A stretch of 27,005 bases of DNA from Leptospiraceae bacterium. Lineage in GTDB: Bacteria > Spirochaetota > Leptospiria > Leptospirales > Leptospiraceae. The notes beneath the pieces were generated by a model. That model worked only from the letters and a program-made list of their open reading frames with translations. It was not told the origin of the DNA and made no database searches. How positions within the stretch are numbered: position 1 is the first letter of the stretch; every line of letters begins with the position of its first letter. The stretch lies in NCBI GenBank assembly GCA_027485405.1, contig JAIXRB010000203.1, positions 1-27,005 on the forward strand, written 5' to 3'. Shown here piece after piece: positions 14,774-23,210 of this stretch. The translations under genes and the position numbers were made by a program.

Positions 14774-16156
14774 ATGCCTATGAATCGTAAATCCTTTTTG
14801 GAAAAGTCGCTTTCCACTGCCCTCATCGCGGGTGCCATTGCTTCTCTCAAAGATCCTTTGTCGGCACAAGAAGCCAAGGAAACCAAAGCATCGAACAGTT
14901 CCAAGAAAGCAGTCGTGCTGGGCGGAGGCTTAGCTGGACTGTATTCAGCATACCTCCTGCGATTGAGCGGCTATTCGGTGCAAATCGTGGAAGCTTCTTC
15001 CCGTCTTGGGGGACGAGTCAAAACAATCCGCGATGAGAAATGGGGATTCGTAAGCGATATAGGCGGCGAATGGATTGGTGAAGGACAATCTGACATAATC
15101 TCCCTCACCAAACAATTAAAACTCGAATTAAAACCAAGTCCTCATGCTTCGCACTTCCATCTTTTCAAAGACAAAGAAGTTTCGTTTCTAGATCTGAGTG
15201 ATTCTTCCGCAGAAACTCTCAAGAGAATGATAGATCTTCACAAAACCATGTCCAATTCACAAAAACAAGGTCTGGACAAAATCGATTTTTTAACGTACGC
15301 AAAGTACCAAGGCATCACAGAAGAAGACGTTCGAAAACTGAATGATGCTTACAAAATCTTTTTAGGGTCTTCTCTAGAACACCTATCAAGTGAAAGCGTC
15401 CTTTCCGATCTGAGTTCTCCTCAGTCAAGCTTACAGGCAGACTATTATATAAAAGGAGGAGCTGACAAAATGATCTCAGGCCTACTAGAGCTGATGCCTG
15501 ATGTTGAAGTCGTGTTAAATGAACCAGCCACTAAAATTACTCAGCTCAAGAGCGAAGTTCAAGTAGAATTGGCTAACAAACGAGTTCTTAAATCTAATAT
15601 CATTGTTTGTGCCCTACCAACTAAGGCACTGCTTGAAATCAAATGGACTCCATCTCTACCAAAAGATCTGCTGTATTCATTGCTCCGCACCAAGTACGGT
15701 AAAATCCAGAAAAACATTATTGTTTGTGAAAAAAAATCGGGAATCGAACCACAGTTTTTCCTCACAGAAACCCCTGCCCAAGCTCTCTATATAGCTAACG
15801 AAGACTCCATAGGCGAAGCGATTGCTGTTACTAGTTTGGTGACAGAGGATAGAGTCAACCAAATCGAAAATGGAAGTGAAGAAAACAGACGTAGGCTTTT
15901 ACAAAATTCTCTTTTGGAACTGAAATCCAAAACTAAATGGTCAATGGAATCCAATGATTCTGTAGTGTTTTCCTCTTTAGGCTCGATTCACAACCGCGGG
16001 GCTGTTTCCATTTACCCTCCGGGATCTTTTGGAATCAAAGACGCATGGAAATCCAATTTTGAAAGGGTTCACTTTGCCGGAGAGCATTTAGCAGAGCATA
16101 ATGGAACTATGGATGGAGCCATTTCCTCGGCACTTCGTGCCATTAGTGGAATTTAG
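14774..16156 (+). CDS. FAD-dependent amine oxidase family protein (exported)
   Basis: A 460-residue flavoprotein of the flavin monoamine oxidase group. A possible Tat-like signal opens it (MNRKSFLEKSLSTALIAGAI; R-K instead of R-R), then the FAD-binding Rossmann motif VVLGGGLAGLYSAYLLRLSG (residues 47-66), the ribose-binding E73, GGRVKT, DIGGEWIG, and the C-terminal FAD motif VHFAGEHLAEHNGTMDGAI. Substrates in this family range from polyamines to amino acids and carotenoids, so specificity is not assignable. ATG 14774 and ATG 14780 are both possible starts; neither has a strong ribosome binding site, and the second gives a more Tat-like N terminus. It diverges from the receptor gene (97-bp gap) and its stop overlaps the convergent acyltransferase stop by 4 bp. 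Confidence 0.87.
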   Translation: MPMNRKSFLEKSLSTALIAGAIASLKDPLSAQEAKETKASNSSKKAVVLGGGLAGLYSAYLLRLSGYSVQIVEASSRLGGRVKTIRDEKWGFVSDIGGEWIGEGQSDIISLTKQLKLELKPSPHASHFHLFKDKEVSFLDLSDSSAETLKRMIDLHKTMSNSQKQGLDKIDFLTYAKYQGITEEDVRKLNDAYKIFLGSSLEHLSSESVLSDLSSPQSSLQADYYIKGGADKMISGLLELMPDVEVVLNEPATKITQLKSEVQVELANKRVLKSNIIVCALPTKALLEIKWTPSLPKDLLYSLLRTKYGKIQKNIIVCEKKSGIEPQFFLTETPAQALYIANEDSIGEAIAVTSLVTEDRVNQIENGSEENRRRLLQNSLLELKSKTKWSMESNDSVVFSSLGSIHNRGAVSIYPPGSFGIKDAWKSNFERVHFAGEHLAEHNGTMDGAISSALRAISGI

Positions 16157-17274
16157 GTTGTTTCTTTTGTTCCTGTTAAAATTCGGAAAAAGTAAATTCT
16201 TTTGATTCCAAATTCATAAATTGCAAAACTGAGTATAAACACAGCGAGACTGTGCAGTATAAATTTGGTTAAAACATGAGAATTCCACGGAACTAAAATG
16301 GAAGCTATCCAAAGCGAAATGGGATGGTGGATTAAATAGATGGCAAGACTCGCCCGAGAAAGATAAGCCCAAGCATTGCTGGTTTGGTTAAAAAACTTCT
16401 GGAACAATCCAACAAAAAGAGGAATCCAGAGCCAAGGCAATCCAGCCCAAAGAAACAAATGGCCTGTTCGGAGAAAGGGATCTACCCAGTGGTAGGCTTT
16501 CCACATAGGATCCATTTTTTCTAAAATTAAAAATCCAAGAAAACTCGGTAAAAGTAAAAATGTAAACAATTGGGTTTCTTTCTTTGTGGATGCACGTAGA
16601 ACAAACACTTGTTTTGAGTAGTAAGCAAAAACCCCCAAGAAAAAGAAGACCGCTTGGTAAATGAACAAAAGCGGCTCAATCCCTAAAATTGGGATGCCTT
16701 TTCGGAAGATCTGATTTGCTATCCATGTAGAAGAAAAAGTAAAAAGGACTGATAGAATTAAAAAAGAAGAATGACTCAGTTTGAAAGATTGTAGCCGGGA
16801 GAAAAGTTTTTTAGTTAGAGGGGCTAAAGTCATCCAAAGAACCGAATAAAAGACTAAGTAAACAAGGAACCATAAATGGCTTAAGGCAAACTGAGAAGGT
16901 TGCCAAAATTCAAAATAGAAACTCAAATAATCAATAGATTGGTCTTTCTCCTTTTGCATTAAAAAATATTGAATGGGAGCAAGACAAAGGATTCCAAACA
17001 AAGTTGGTAAGAGGATTCGGTTCCAGCGACTTTCCAAGTAGGCTCTCATTCCTTTTCGCTCCCAAACCAAGCCAGTAAAAAAACCTGAAATGCAAAAAAA
17101 CAAAGGCATGCGAAATGAATGAATGAAATAGCAAAACAAACCCAAAGCGGAAGATCTTTCCTGATTTTGAATCGCATAGCCAATATCAGCTCCGTATACA
17201 ATAGCAGAATGGAAAACTAGCCCCAAAAGCAATGCCACTGACCGAAGGTTGTCTAGATACGGTAGCCGCGTCAT
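16153..17274 (-). CDS. Acyltransferase family 3 membrane protein (OpgC-like)
   Basis: A 373-residue protein with about ten membrane segments. The family-3 signature is at the start: YLDNLRSVALLLGLVFHSAI, where H22 is the conserved catalytic histidine, followed by FIHSFRMPLFFCISGFFTG and the basic loop ESRWNRILLPTLFG. These enzymes move acyl groups across the membrane onto extracytoplasmic sugars; the layout is closest to OpgC/MdoC, which succinylates periplasmic glucans, but the acceptor is unknown. ATG 17274 has no visible ribosome binding site. It diverges from the HNH gene with 56 bp between. Confidence 0.87.
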   Translation of the reverse strand: MTRLPYLDNLRSVALLLGLVFHSAIVYGADIGYAIQNQERSSALGLFCYFIHSFRMPLFFCISGFFTGLVWERKGMRAYLESRWNRILLPTLFGILCLAPIQYFLMQKEKDQSIDYLSFYFEFWQPSQFALSHLWFLVYLVFYSVLWMTLAPLTKKLFSRLQSFKLSHSSFLILSVLFTFSSTWIANQIFRKGIPILGIEPLLFIYQAVFFFLGVFAYYSKQVFVLRASTKKETQLFTFLLLPSFLGFLILEKMDPMWKAYHWVDPFLRTGHLFLWAGLPWLWIPLFVGLFQKFFNQTSNAWAYLSRASLAIYLIHHPISLWIASILVPWNSHVLTKFILHSLAVFILSFAIYEFGIKRIYFFRILTGTKETT

Positions 17275-17291
17275 GTAGATAGAATTTTTCG

Positions 17292-17320
17292 TTGAAAGGG
17301 GCAGTCGAATCTTTTATTCT
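17292..17320 (+). promoter_or_regulatory. Candidate promoter for the HNH/DUF1292 pair
   Basis: TTGAAA (17292-17297), a 17-bp spacer, then TATTCT (17315-17320). Transcription would start near 17327, just before the ATG at 17331. GGAG at 17321-17324 would then lie upstream of the transcript, so either this promoter or that ribosome binding site is fortuitous. Confidence 0.35.
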
Positions 17321-17330
17321 GGAGTAATTC

Positions 17331-17624
17331 ATGAACGAACCTCCCATTTTGCCCGAACCCTTCTATTCTGATATTTCAGATGAAGAAATAGCAAGAGAGA
17401 GACGCATTGCCAAAGAATTAAAAAAAACAGCATGGTGGAAGCAAAAAAGAAGTTCTGGGATTTGCCATTATTGCCAAAACAAATTCAAAGTGGAAGATCT
17501 GACCATGGATCACTTAATTCCTATCATTCGAGGTGGAAAGTCGATCAAGGCAAACTTAGTTCCGAGTTGCAAAGATTGCAATTCAAAGAAAAAATACAAC
17601 CTTCCGTTTGAGACAAACTTCTGA
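17331..17624 (+). CDS. Small HNH-family nuclease-like protein
   Basis: A 97-residue protein. Residues 45-84 carry the zinc-bound HNH motif: CHYC (C45, C48), TMDHLIPIIRGG (D60, H61), N75 and CKDCN (C80, C83, N84), the pattern of standalone HNH proteins related to McrA and Cas9-type HNH folds. The first 44 residues are helical and charged. All metal and catalytic positions are present, so DNA cleavage is possible, but standalone short HNH proteins of this kind are common and mostly uncharacterised. GGAG lies 6 nt before ATG 17331. Its stop is 1 bp before the start of the DUF1292 gene, so the two are cotranscribed. I see no methylase or phage genes next to it. Confidence 0.87.
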   Translation: MNEPPILPEPFYSDISDEEIARERRIAKELKKTAWWKQKRSSGICHYCQNKFKVEDLTMDHLIPIIRGGKSIKANLVPSCKDCNSKKKYNLPFETNF

Positions 17625-17625
17625 A

Positions 17626-17997
17626 ATGGCAGATGACGCAAGTTTCAGCATAGATCCAGAAGAACTTGCCCCAAAGGTCAAATCCGAAGATTTAGATTTG
17701 ATTGATGAAGCAGGTAACAACTACCAATGGGAAGTCTTTTATAGTTTTTCTCTTTCAGGTAACGATTACATGGTTTTCTTACCTACTCACGATTCCGAAT
17801 ACAAGTATGTAAACGTGGAAATCGATGATCCAGATTCGGATGTGCCTGGTTATATAGTTTTAAGACTGGAATCTGAAGAAAACACAGGAGACGAAATTTT
17901 AGTTGAGATTCTGGATCCGAACGAACTAGAAGAAGTTAGCGAGTATGTTGTGGAAGAAATCGGAATTTTAGGCTTAGGTCTTAAGGAGGGGGAATGA
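17626..17997 (+). CDS. DUF1292-family acidic protein
   Basis: A 123-residue, strongly acidic cytosolic protein. The core LIDEAGNNYQWEVFYSFSL then GNDYMVFLPTHDSE then EILVEILDPNELEEV follows the DUF1292 pattern ('D-x-x-G-x-x-x-x-x-x-x-x-F-x-x-x-G-x-x-Y-x-x-L'). Function is unknown across the family. I choose ATG 17626 (M-A-D-D-A-S-F), 1 bp after the HNH stop, over the TTG at 17608 inside the HNH gene. Its last 17 bp overlap the 3' end of the convergent MaoC gene. Confidence 0.82.
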   Translation: MADDASFSIDPEELAPKVKSEDLDLIDEAGNNYQWEVFYSFSLSGNDYMVFLPTHDSEYKYVNVEIDDPDSDVPGYIVLRLESEENTGDEILVEILDPNELEEVSEYVVEEIGILGLGLKEGE

Positions 17998-18406
17998 CAA
18001 GGGTTTCTCCTTTGCAGACCACTTCTTTTTTCTGATTAGTCCAGGTAACTTTCATTCTAACAGCTTTTAATCTATCTATTTTTTCAATTACCACAACCGA
18101 GCAAGTGACGGTATCTCCAAAGAAGACTGGTTTTCGAAACTTCGTAGTGGTTTCTAAAGCCACAGTGCCTAATCCAGGTAGTTTCATTCCCAAGACGGGA
18201 GCTAGAAGAGAAGCTGGCAAACCACCATGGGCAATTCTTGTTCCAAAATCCGTTGTCTTTGCGTATTCTTCGTCAACATGCAAAGGATTAAAATCGCCAC
18301 TAATGCCCGCAAACAAGTATACATCGGTTTCTGAAATGGTTTTTGTAAAACTTGCGGTATCTCCAATCTCAATCTCTAAAAATGTTTTCCCTTTACTGTA
18401 AGTCAC
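17981..18406 (-). CDS. MaoC-like (R)-specific enoyl-CoA hydratase
   Basis: A 141-residue single hot-dog protein. The hydratase-2 motif is intact: FAGISGDFNPLHVDEEYAKT, with catalytic D38 and H43, then FGTRIAHGGLPASLL. Single-domain MaoC/PhaJ enzymes hydrate trans-2-enoyl-CoA to (R)-3-hydroxyacyl-CoA, linking beta-oxidation to polyhydroxyalkanoate or other routes. An in-frame GTG at 18457 would add 17 residues lying inside the kinase gene, but it has no ribosome binding site; GTG 18406 has GGAAAG 4 nt upstream and gives the usual PhaJ length, so I use it. This leaves a 14-bp overlap with the kinase stop. It is last in the fatty-acid operon. Confidence 0.87.
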   Translation of the reverse strand: MTYSKGKTFLEIEIGDTASFTKTISETDVYLFAGISGDFNPLHVDEEYAKTTDFGTRIAHGGLPASLLAPVLGMKLPGLGTVALETTTKFRKPVFFGDTVTCSVVVIEKIDRLKAVRMKVTWTNQKKEVVCKGETLVIPPP

Positions 18407-19655
18407 TGGCTTTCCACTCTTCCTTAGTATTGTAAAATCGAAAAGAAAACGAGACACCAGTTTCGAACATTGGTTTTTCGGGAACTACTTTGCCAAACAA
18501 CTGAGAAACAAGCCCAAACACGATAGTCAAACCTATAGAAGTGGCTTTCTCTGGGATGAATCCATTTGGGAACCCAACACCATTGTCCGCATAGCGAAGG
18601 ATTTTGGAACCATCCTCCAAAAGTTGCATGCTGATTACAATCTTTCCTTGTGAGTCTTCCTGAAATCCATGACGCATTGAATTAGTTAGCATTTCATTTA
18701 TCAACAATCCTAACGGGATTGCCGACGTTAGGTCTAACAGTATAGGACTCGAATCTACTTGGATTTCTAGATTTCCTTGGCTATACATTTGCCTTACATT
18801 GTTCGCTAAGTCAACAAAGTAGTTACCGGCTTCTATTCCATTTAGGTTCTTAGTTCCATAGATTTTTTCATGAACCAAAGCTATGGCTTTTACCCGAGAA
18901 ACACTTTGATTTAAAATTCCTGATGTTTCTGGCGTTGTTGAATATGCTTGTAATTGTAAGAAGGAAACAATGATAGCGAGATTGTTCTTAACTCTATGGT
19001 GAACTTCCGTCAGTAAAATCTGATTTTCGCTTACTTTGTTCTTAAGCTCTTCCTGGTTTTTAAGATAAACCGTTACATCACGCAACACAGAAATGATATA
19101 TCGATGTTCTGAGTTTTCTTCTACAAAGAATTTTCGATTTTCAAGAGCCCATTTGATCCTACCATCTGGGAACAATAGCCGATACAGAATGCCTGATGAA
19201 TCGGTTTCTTTGGACCATACTTCGGAAATGCGGTCTCGATCCTCGGGATGGATTCTTTCTAAGATCAATTCAAAGTTTTGCTTTATATCATCTAAAGGAA
19301 TTTCAAAAAAAGAAGCAGTTTCATCTGAGTACAATTGAATTTTCTTTTGGTCCAAATTATAGATTAAAACAGAGTCTTGGATCTCTTTTAGAATGTTTCC
19401 ATAGAGGTTTTCTGAACTATCTCTGGATCTTCGAATAATCTCTTGTGCGGCTTTCTCTTTCTTCAAAATATTATAAATTAGAATTGAAGAGAGAAGAACA
19501 AATATTAGGTCATGCCACAAATCGAAGCTAGAGATGTTAGTAAACTCAAATCCAATCTGATTAAATACGGAACGAGGAAGCGTAAACCAGACCAACCCCA
19601 GAATACTATAAATTAGGCTAAAACGAGTGACTGGTCGATTTTTAAACAATTTCAC
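18393..19655 (-). CDS. Membrane histidine kinase, PAS plus HisKA_2
   Basis: A 420-residue sensor kinase. Two membrane segments (FSLIYSILGLVWFTL and LIFVLLSSILIYNIL) bracket a short outside loop. A PAS domain follows (IQDSVLIYNLDQKKIQLYSD to RYIISVLRDVTVYLK), then a HisKA_2 dimerisation domain with the phospho-acceptor in LLTEVHHRVKNNLAIIVSFL, and an HATPase with N-box LLINEMLTNSMRHGF, G1 YADNGVGFPNG and G2 SIGLTIVFGLVSQLFG. No response regulator is adjacent. The frame reaches back to TTG 19697, but GTG 19655 has GAAG 6 nt upstream and overlaps the dehydrogenase stop by 14 bp, the same overlap as at the MaoC junction, so I prefer it. The embedding in a fatty-acid operon suggests it senses the membrane or lipid supply; that is inference. 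Confidence 0.85.
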   Translation of the reverse strand: MKLFKNRPVTRFSLIYSILGLVWFTLPRSVFNQIGFEFTNISSFDLWHDLIFVLLSSILIYNILKKEKAAQEIIRRSRDSSENLYGNILKEIQDSVLIYNLDQKKIQLYSDETASFFEIPLDDIKQNFELILERIHPEDRDRISEVWSKETDSSGILYRLLFPDGRIKWALENRKFFVEENSEHRYIISVLRDVTVYLKNQEELKNKVSENQILLTEVHHRVKNNLAIIVSFLQLQAYSTTPETSGILNQSVSRVKAIALVHEKIYGTKNLNGIEAGNYFVDLANNVRQMYSQGNLEIQVDSSPILLDLTSAIPLGLLINEMLTNSMRHGFQEDSQGKIVISMQLLEDGSKILRYADNGVGFPNGFIPEKATSIGLTIVFGLVSQLFGKVVPEKPMFETGVSFSFRFYNTKEEWKASDLQ

Positions 19656-21216
19656 GCAATGCTTCAAATCTTGCCGCAATCTTCTCTTCGATTCCAATTG
19701 TAAATTCTAGGAAGACATCATTGAGCGCTTTAACCTCTTTTGGGCTTACGGAATGCAAACGACTAATGGAAGGGCAGTACTTATAGAGCAAAAAGTAAGC
19801 CAGAAGATTTGCATCATCCGTTTTTTCTTGTTTTGTGTACAATGGATTCTGTTGTTCAATATCTTTTTCTGCATGATAAAACAAAACAAAGAGACTCAAA
19901 GCATCCGCAAAAGCAAATTCAAATGATTGTTTTTTCTTTCGATCGGGCAATGACTCCACGCTTTGTATCAAAGAAGCAAGTATTTGAATGGTCTTACCTC
20001 GGAGCTCGGTGGGATTCTCAGGAAAAGCAAAGTCTAGAAAGAACTTAGCTTTTCCTGGATACAGAGAAGAAATGATGGAACGTTGGATCTCGCTCGTTCC
20101 TCCCCCGATTGTCCCAAGTTTGACATCACGATAGAATCTCTCTACCGAATACTCTTTCATATAACCATAGCCACCATGCAACTGAACAGAGTCCTTTGCG
20201 ACGTCTTCAGCAATTTCAGAAGAAATCAGCTTCCCAAGCGAACTCTCCAAAGGTGATGGTATTTGCTCGTCTTTTCGTTTAGAAACCCAGTAAATCAGTC
20301 TTCTGCATGCCTGAATGTAGACCCAGTTTCGAGTTAAAATCTCTTTCATTGCATGAAAGGAATCGATGGATTTACCAAATTGAACCCGTTCTCTGGAATA
20401 GCGAACACCTTGCCGGAAGCAGAATTCCATGGCTCCAGCGAGACCTGCTACAAAGACTGTTCTTTCCCATTCTAAAATCTCTTTACCGATTCTAAGGAAA
20501 CCAGAATTAAGCGGGCCCAATAGGCTTTCTTTGGGAACAATCATATCTTCAAATGTAAGCTCTGCTGTCATGGAGGTGTGGTGACCCAGTTTCTTAAGGA
20601 CTTTACTGACCTTAAATCCGGGAGTAGAGCTCTCTACGATAAATGCGGAAATTCCAAGAGGGCCTCTTCCTTTCTCAGCGGTTCTTGCCATAACAACAAA
20701 CACTTGACCAACGGAACCATTTGTTATGTATATCTTTGAGCCATTGATCTTCCAGCCTTCCGGTACTTCTTCTGCTTTCGTCAAGAGACTCGCCGCATCG
20801 GAACCAGAGGCAGGTTCAGTTAAAGCAAATCCAGCCATCCATTTACCAGAGGCTAGGCTAGGAAGATACTTTGCTTTTTGTTCTTCCGTTCCTTGAAAGA
20901 CAATAGGAAGAGAGCCAATGATTGTATGTGCCGCCCAAGAAAGCCCAAGCCCACCATCTAAAGAGCCCGCGGCAAAGGCATCTGTGGCATGTGAATTCTG
21001 CAAACAGGAAGCACTCTGTCCGCCATACTTTGCATCTATGGAAAGTCCAGTGAGCCCTGCTTTTCCAAATTCTTTCCAAAGATCATCAGACCAGGTTTCG
21101 GTTTCGTCTCGATCCAAAGCGGAAGGAAGAACTTTCTCCTCGGAAAATTGGAATACCGTATTATAAAAATCAACTTCATCAGAAGAAAGGTAGGGGTTTA
21201 ACTTTGGATTTCTCAT
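19642..21216 (-). CDS. Acyl-CoA dehydrogenase
   Basis: A 524-residue flavoprotein, longer than the classical ~390 because of a C-terminal extension (about 390-524) with no clear motif. FAD/substrate motifs: GFALTEPASGSDAASL (127-143), WKINGSKIYITNG, and the C-terminal ELHGGYGYMKEY-like segment VQLHGGYGYMKEYSVERFYR followed by DVKLGTIGGGTSEIQRS. The usual catalytic Glu of the IYEGT motif is Gly (G372, I-G-G-G-T). A Glu is present instead on helix G (E251 in EWERTVFVAGLAG), the position used by isovaleryl-CoA and long-chain dehydrogenases. It carries out the first oxidation of acyl-CoA. ATG 21216 overlaps the ligase stop by 4 bp (ATGA), indicating translational coupling. Confidence 0.9.
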   Translation of the reverse strand: MRNPKLNPYLSSDEVDFYNTVFQFSEEKVLPSALDRDETETWSDDLWKEFGKAGLTGLSIDAKYGGQSASCLQNSHATDAFAAGSLDGGLGLSWAAHTIIGSLPIVFQGTEEQKAKYLPSLASGKWMAGFALTEPASGSDAASLLTKAEEVPEGWKINGSKIYITNGSVGQVFVVMARTAEKGRGPLGISAFIVESSTPGFKVSKVLKKLGHHTSMTAELTFEDMIVPKESLLGPLNSGFLRIGKEILEWERTVFVAGLAGAMEFCFRQGVRYSRERVQFGKSIDSFHAMKEILTRNWVYIQACRRLIYWVSKRKDEQIPSPLESSLGKLISSEIAEDVAKDSVQLHGGYGYMKEYSVERFYRDVKLGTIGGGTSEIQRSIISSLYPGKAKFFLDFAFPENPTELRGKTIQILASLIQSVESLPDRKKKQSFEFAFADALSLFVLFYHAEKDIEQQNPLYTKQEKTDDANLLAYFLLYKYCPSISRLHSVSPKEVKALNDVFLEFTIGIEEKIAARFEALREIV

Positions 21217-23102
21217 TTGTACAATTCTTCTATTTGGTTTTGGAAGTTAGTTGCGATGACATTTCTCTTCATCTTTAATGTGCGGGTCATTTCTGTGTCT
21301 GGGTCAAACGATCTAGGTGAAACGTAAAATTGATTCATAGGGATTGTTTCAAAGGACTTAAATCCCTTTTCTTTAGAAATCAGTCGGAGAATTTCCTTTT
21401 TGAAGAGCTCGCGAACTTTTGGCTCAGTATTCCAATAGTTTGTATCTTTTTCCAAAGCTGGCAATCTCTCTTCTATCAATGCAAAGTTTGGAACAATCAA
21501 TGCTCCAAGGGTTTTTTTGTCATGCCCAACCACCATCACCTGATCAATGAAAGGAGATGTGAGAAGAAGATCTTCAATGGGAACTGGCTCCACATTTTCA
21601 CCACCAATCAAAGCTATGGTGTCCTTTGACCTACCCGCAAAAACCAATTCGCCTCGATAGGTTTCTATCATCAAATCTCCAGTATCAAAGAATCCCTCGG
21701 AATCAAAAACGATTTGGTTCAACTCGGGTCTTTTGTAATAGCCTTGTAGAATTTGATCCGATTTGATCCAAAGTGTGCCTTTCTGTCCTTGGTTCACTTT
21801 GTTTCCTTTTTCGTCTTTGAATTTGATCTGATAACCAGGGATGGGGATTCCGACCGTACCTTTGGTTGGTTTGTCGCTAGAACGAATGGATACAACTGCG
21901 GAGGTTTCAGTCATGCCATACCCCTCTAATACCTTGAGACCAATTGCCGAGAGGAATTCATCAACTACGCTTGGCAAGGCTGAACCTGCAGAAATGCAAA
22001 TTCGGATTCGACCTCCCAAAGCCTTATGGATCTTTGCAAAAAGAAAGACTGAAATAAGTTTAGCGGGGAAAAGCAAGGCAAGTCTTAGAAAAGCATATAA
22101 CTTTCCAAAGTAATTAATGAAAAACGACGGTTTGTTGATACGAAATTCATATCCCTGAAAAATTGCCTTGAATCTAGCCCATTTAGAAGCTTTTCGAATG
22201 AAAAAATGAAAAAGCTTTTCTTTGGAGCCGCCTTCCTTCGCTACTTTGGTTAAAATTCCATTGTAAACACTTTCCCAAATCCGAGGTACCGAAGGGAAAA
22301 TGGATGGCCTAAACTCCCGCAGATCATCTTTTAAATTGGTCATATTTGAAATCAAAAGATCCACACCAAGAGCCAAGCTAGCGTATTCAACGGCCCTTTC
22401 AAAAGCATGCCAAGGTGGAAGGAGACTGACACTCGTGTCATCTGATCGCATACCTAGTCTTTGGCTAGTGTTTTGGATAGCGGTTATCCACCCTTTTTGG
22501 GAGAGCATAACACCTTTCGGATTACCCGTAGTTCCAGAAGTATAAATTAAAGTGGAAAGTGCCTCTTCCGATACATTGTCGCGCCTAAAAGTAAATGCGT
22601 TTTGATTCTTTTTTTGGAACTGTCTGCCTAATTCTAGAAGACTCTCTAGACTGTCCTTTCCTGTTTTTCTATTTCCGCCATCGTCTTCTATAACATAAAT
22701 TTGCTTAAGATAGTTTAATTCTTTTTTCAACTGCAACAATTTTTCGCTATCTTTTTCTTTCTGAACGAAAGCGATCTTAGCTTCAGAGTGATTGAGAATA
22801 TAAAGGATCTCCTCCGCTACAATATCAGTGCCTCTTGGAACCACTACAGCTCCCACACTCTGAATGCTCAAATCAGTCCGAAGCCACAATGGACTTGCAT
22901 CGCAAAATAGCGCAATGCGATCACCCACTTGAACTTCAAGTGAGAGAAGAGCATTGGACAAAGCATCCACTTCTTCCTTTAAATCCTGAAATCGAATGCC
23001 TGGGAATTTTCCTTCCTTGTTTCGTTTTCGAAAACTGATTTTTTCAGGCTCTAATTCTTGCGTTCTGGCAAGTAGGTCATATAAGATTCGAGCATTTGCC
23101 AT
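21213..23102 (-). CDS. Long-chain fatty-acid-CoA ligase (FadD15-like)
   Basis: A 629-residue AMP-forming ligase. Motifs: P-loop-like LIYTSGTTGNPKGVMLSQ (about 185-202), SLLPPWHAFERAVEY, GYGMTETSAVVSIRSSD, FFDTGDLM, GRSKDTIALIGGENVEP, and a C-terminal lysine in TRTLKMKRN. The long form with IPGYQIKF fits FadD15-type acyl-CoA synthetases, which activate free long-chain fatty acids to acyl-CoA. An upstream in-frame start at 23162 is possible, but AAGGA lies 6 nt before ATG 23102 (M-A-N-A-R-I-L-Y), which decides the start. It is first in the minus-strand operon ligase-dehydrogenase-kinase-MaoC and diverges from the CBS gene. Confidence 0.92.
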   Translation of the reverse strand: MANARILYDLLARTQELEPEKISFRKRNKEGKFPGIRFQDLKEEVDALSNALLSLEVQVGDRIALFCDASPLWLRTDLSIQSVGAVVVPRGTDIVAEEILYILNHSEAKIAFVQKEKDSEKLLQLKKELNYLKQIYVIEDDGGNRKTGKDSLESLLELGRQFQKKNQNAFTFRRDNVSEEALSTLIYTSGTTGNPKGVMLSQKGWITAIQNTSQRLGMRSDDTSVSLLPPWHAFERAVEYASLALGVDLLISNMTNLKDDLREFRPSIFPSVPRIWESVYNGILTKVAKEGGSKEKLFHFFIRKASKWARFKAIFQGYEFRINKPSFFINYFGKLYAFLRLALLFPAKLISVFLFAKIHKALGGRIRICISAGSALPSVVDEFLSAIGLKVLEGYGMTETSAVVSIRSSDKPTKGTVGIPIPGYQIKFKDEKGNKVNQGQKGTLWIKSDQILQGYYKRPELNQIVFDSEGFFDTGDLMIETYRGELVFAGRSKDTIALIGGENVEPVPIEDLLLTSPFIDQVMVVGHDKKTLGALIVPNFALIEERLPALEKDTNYWNTEPKVRELFKKEILRLISKEKGFKSFETIPMNQFYVSPRSFDPDTEMTRTLKMKRNVIATNFQNQIEELYK

Positions 23103-23210
23103 TGGCTTTCCTTTTTCCTCTAAAATGTCCATTGATTTAATATCACCGTTCGTTTTTGGCAAGTTTTTTTATACACACCAAAGCCCAATTTCAGCCGAAA
23201 CCTAGAAAAG

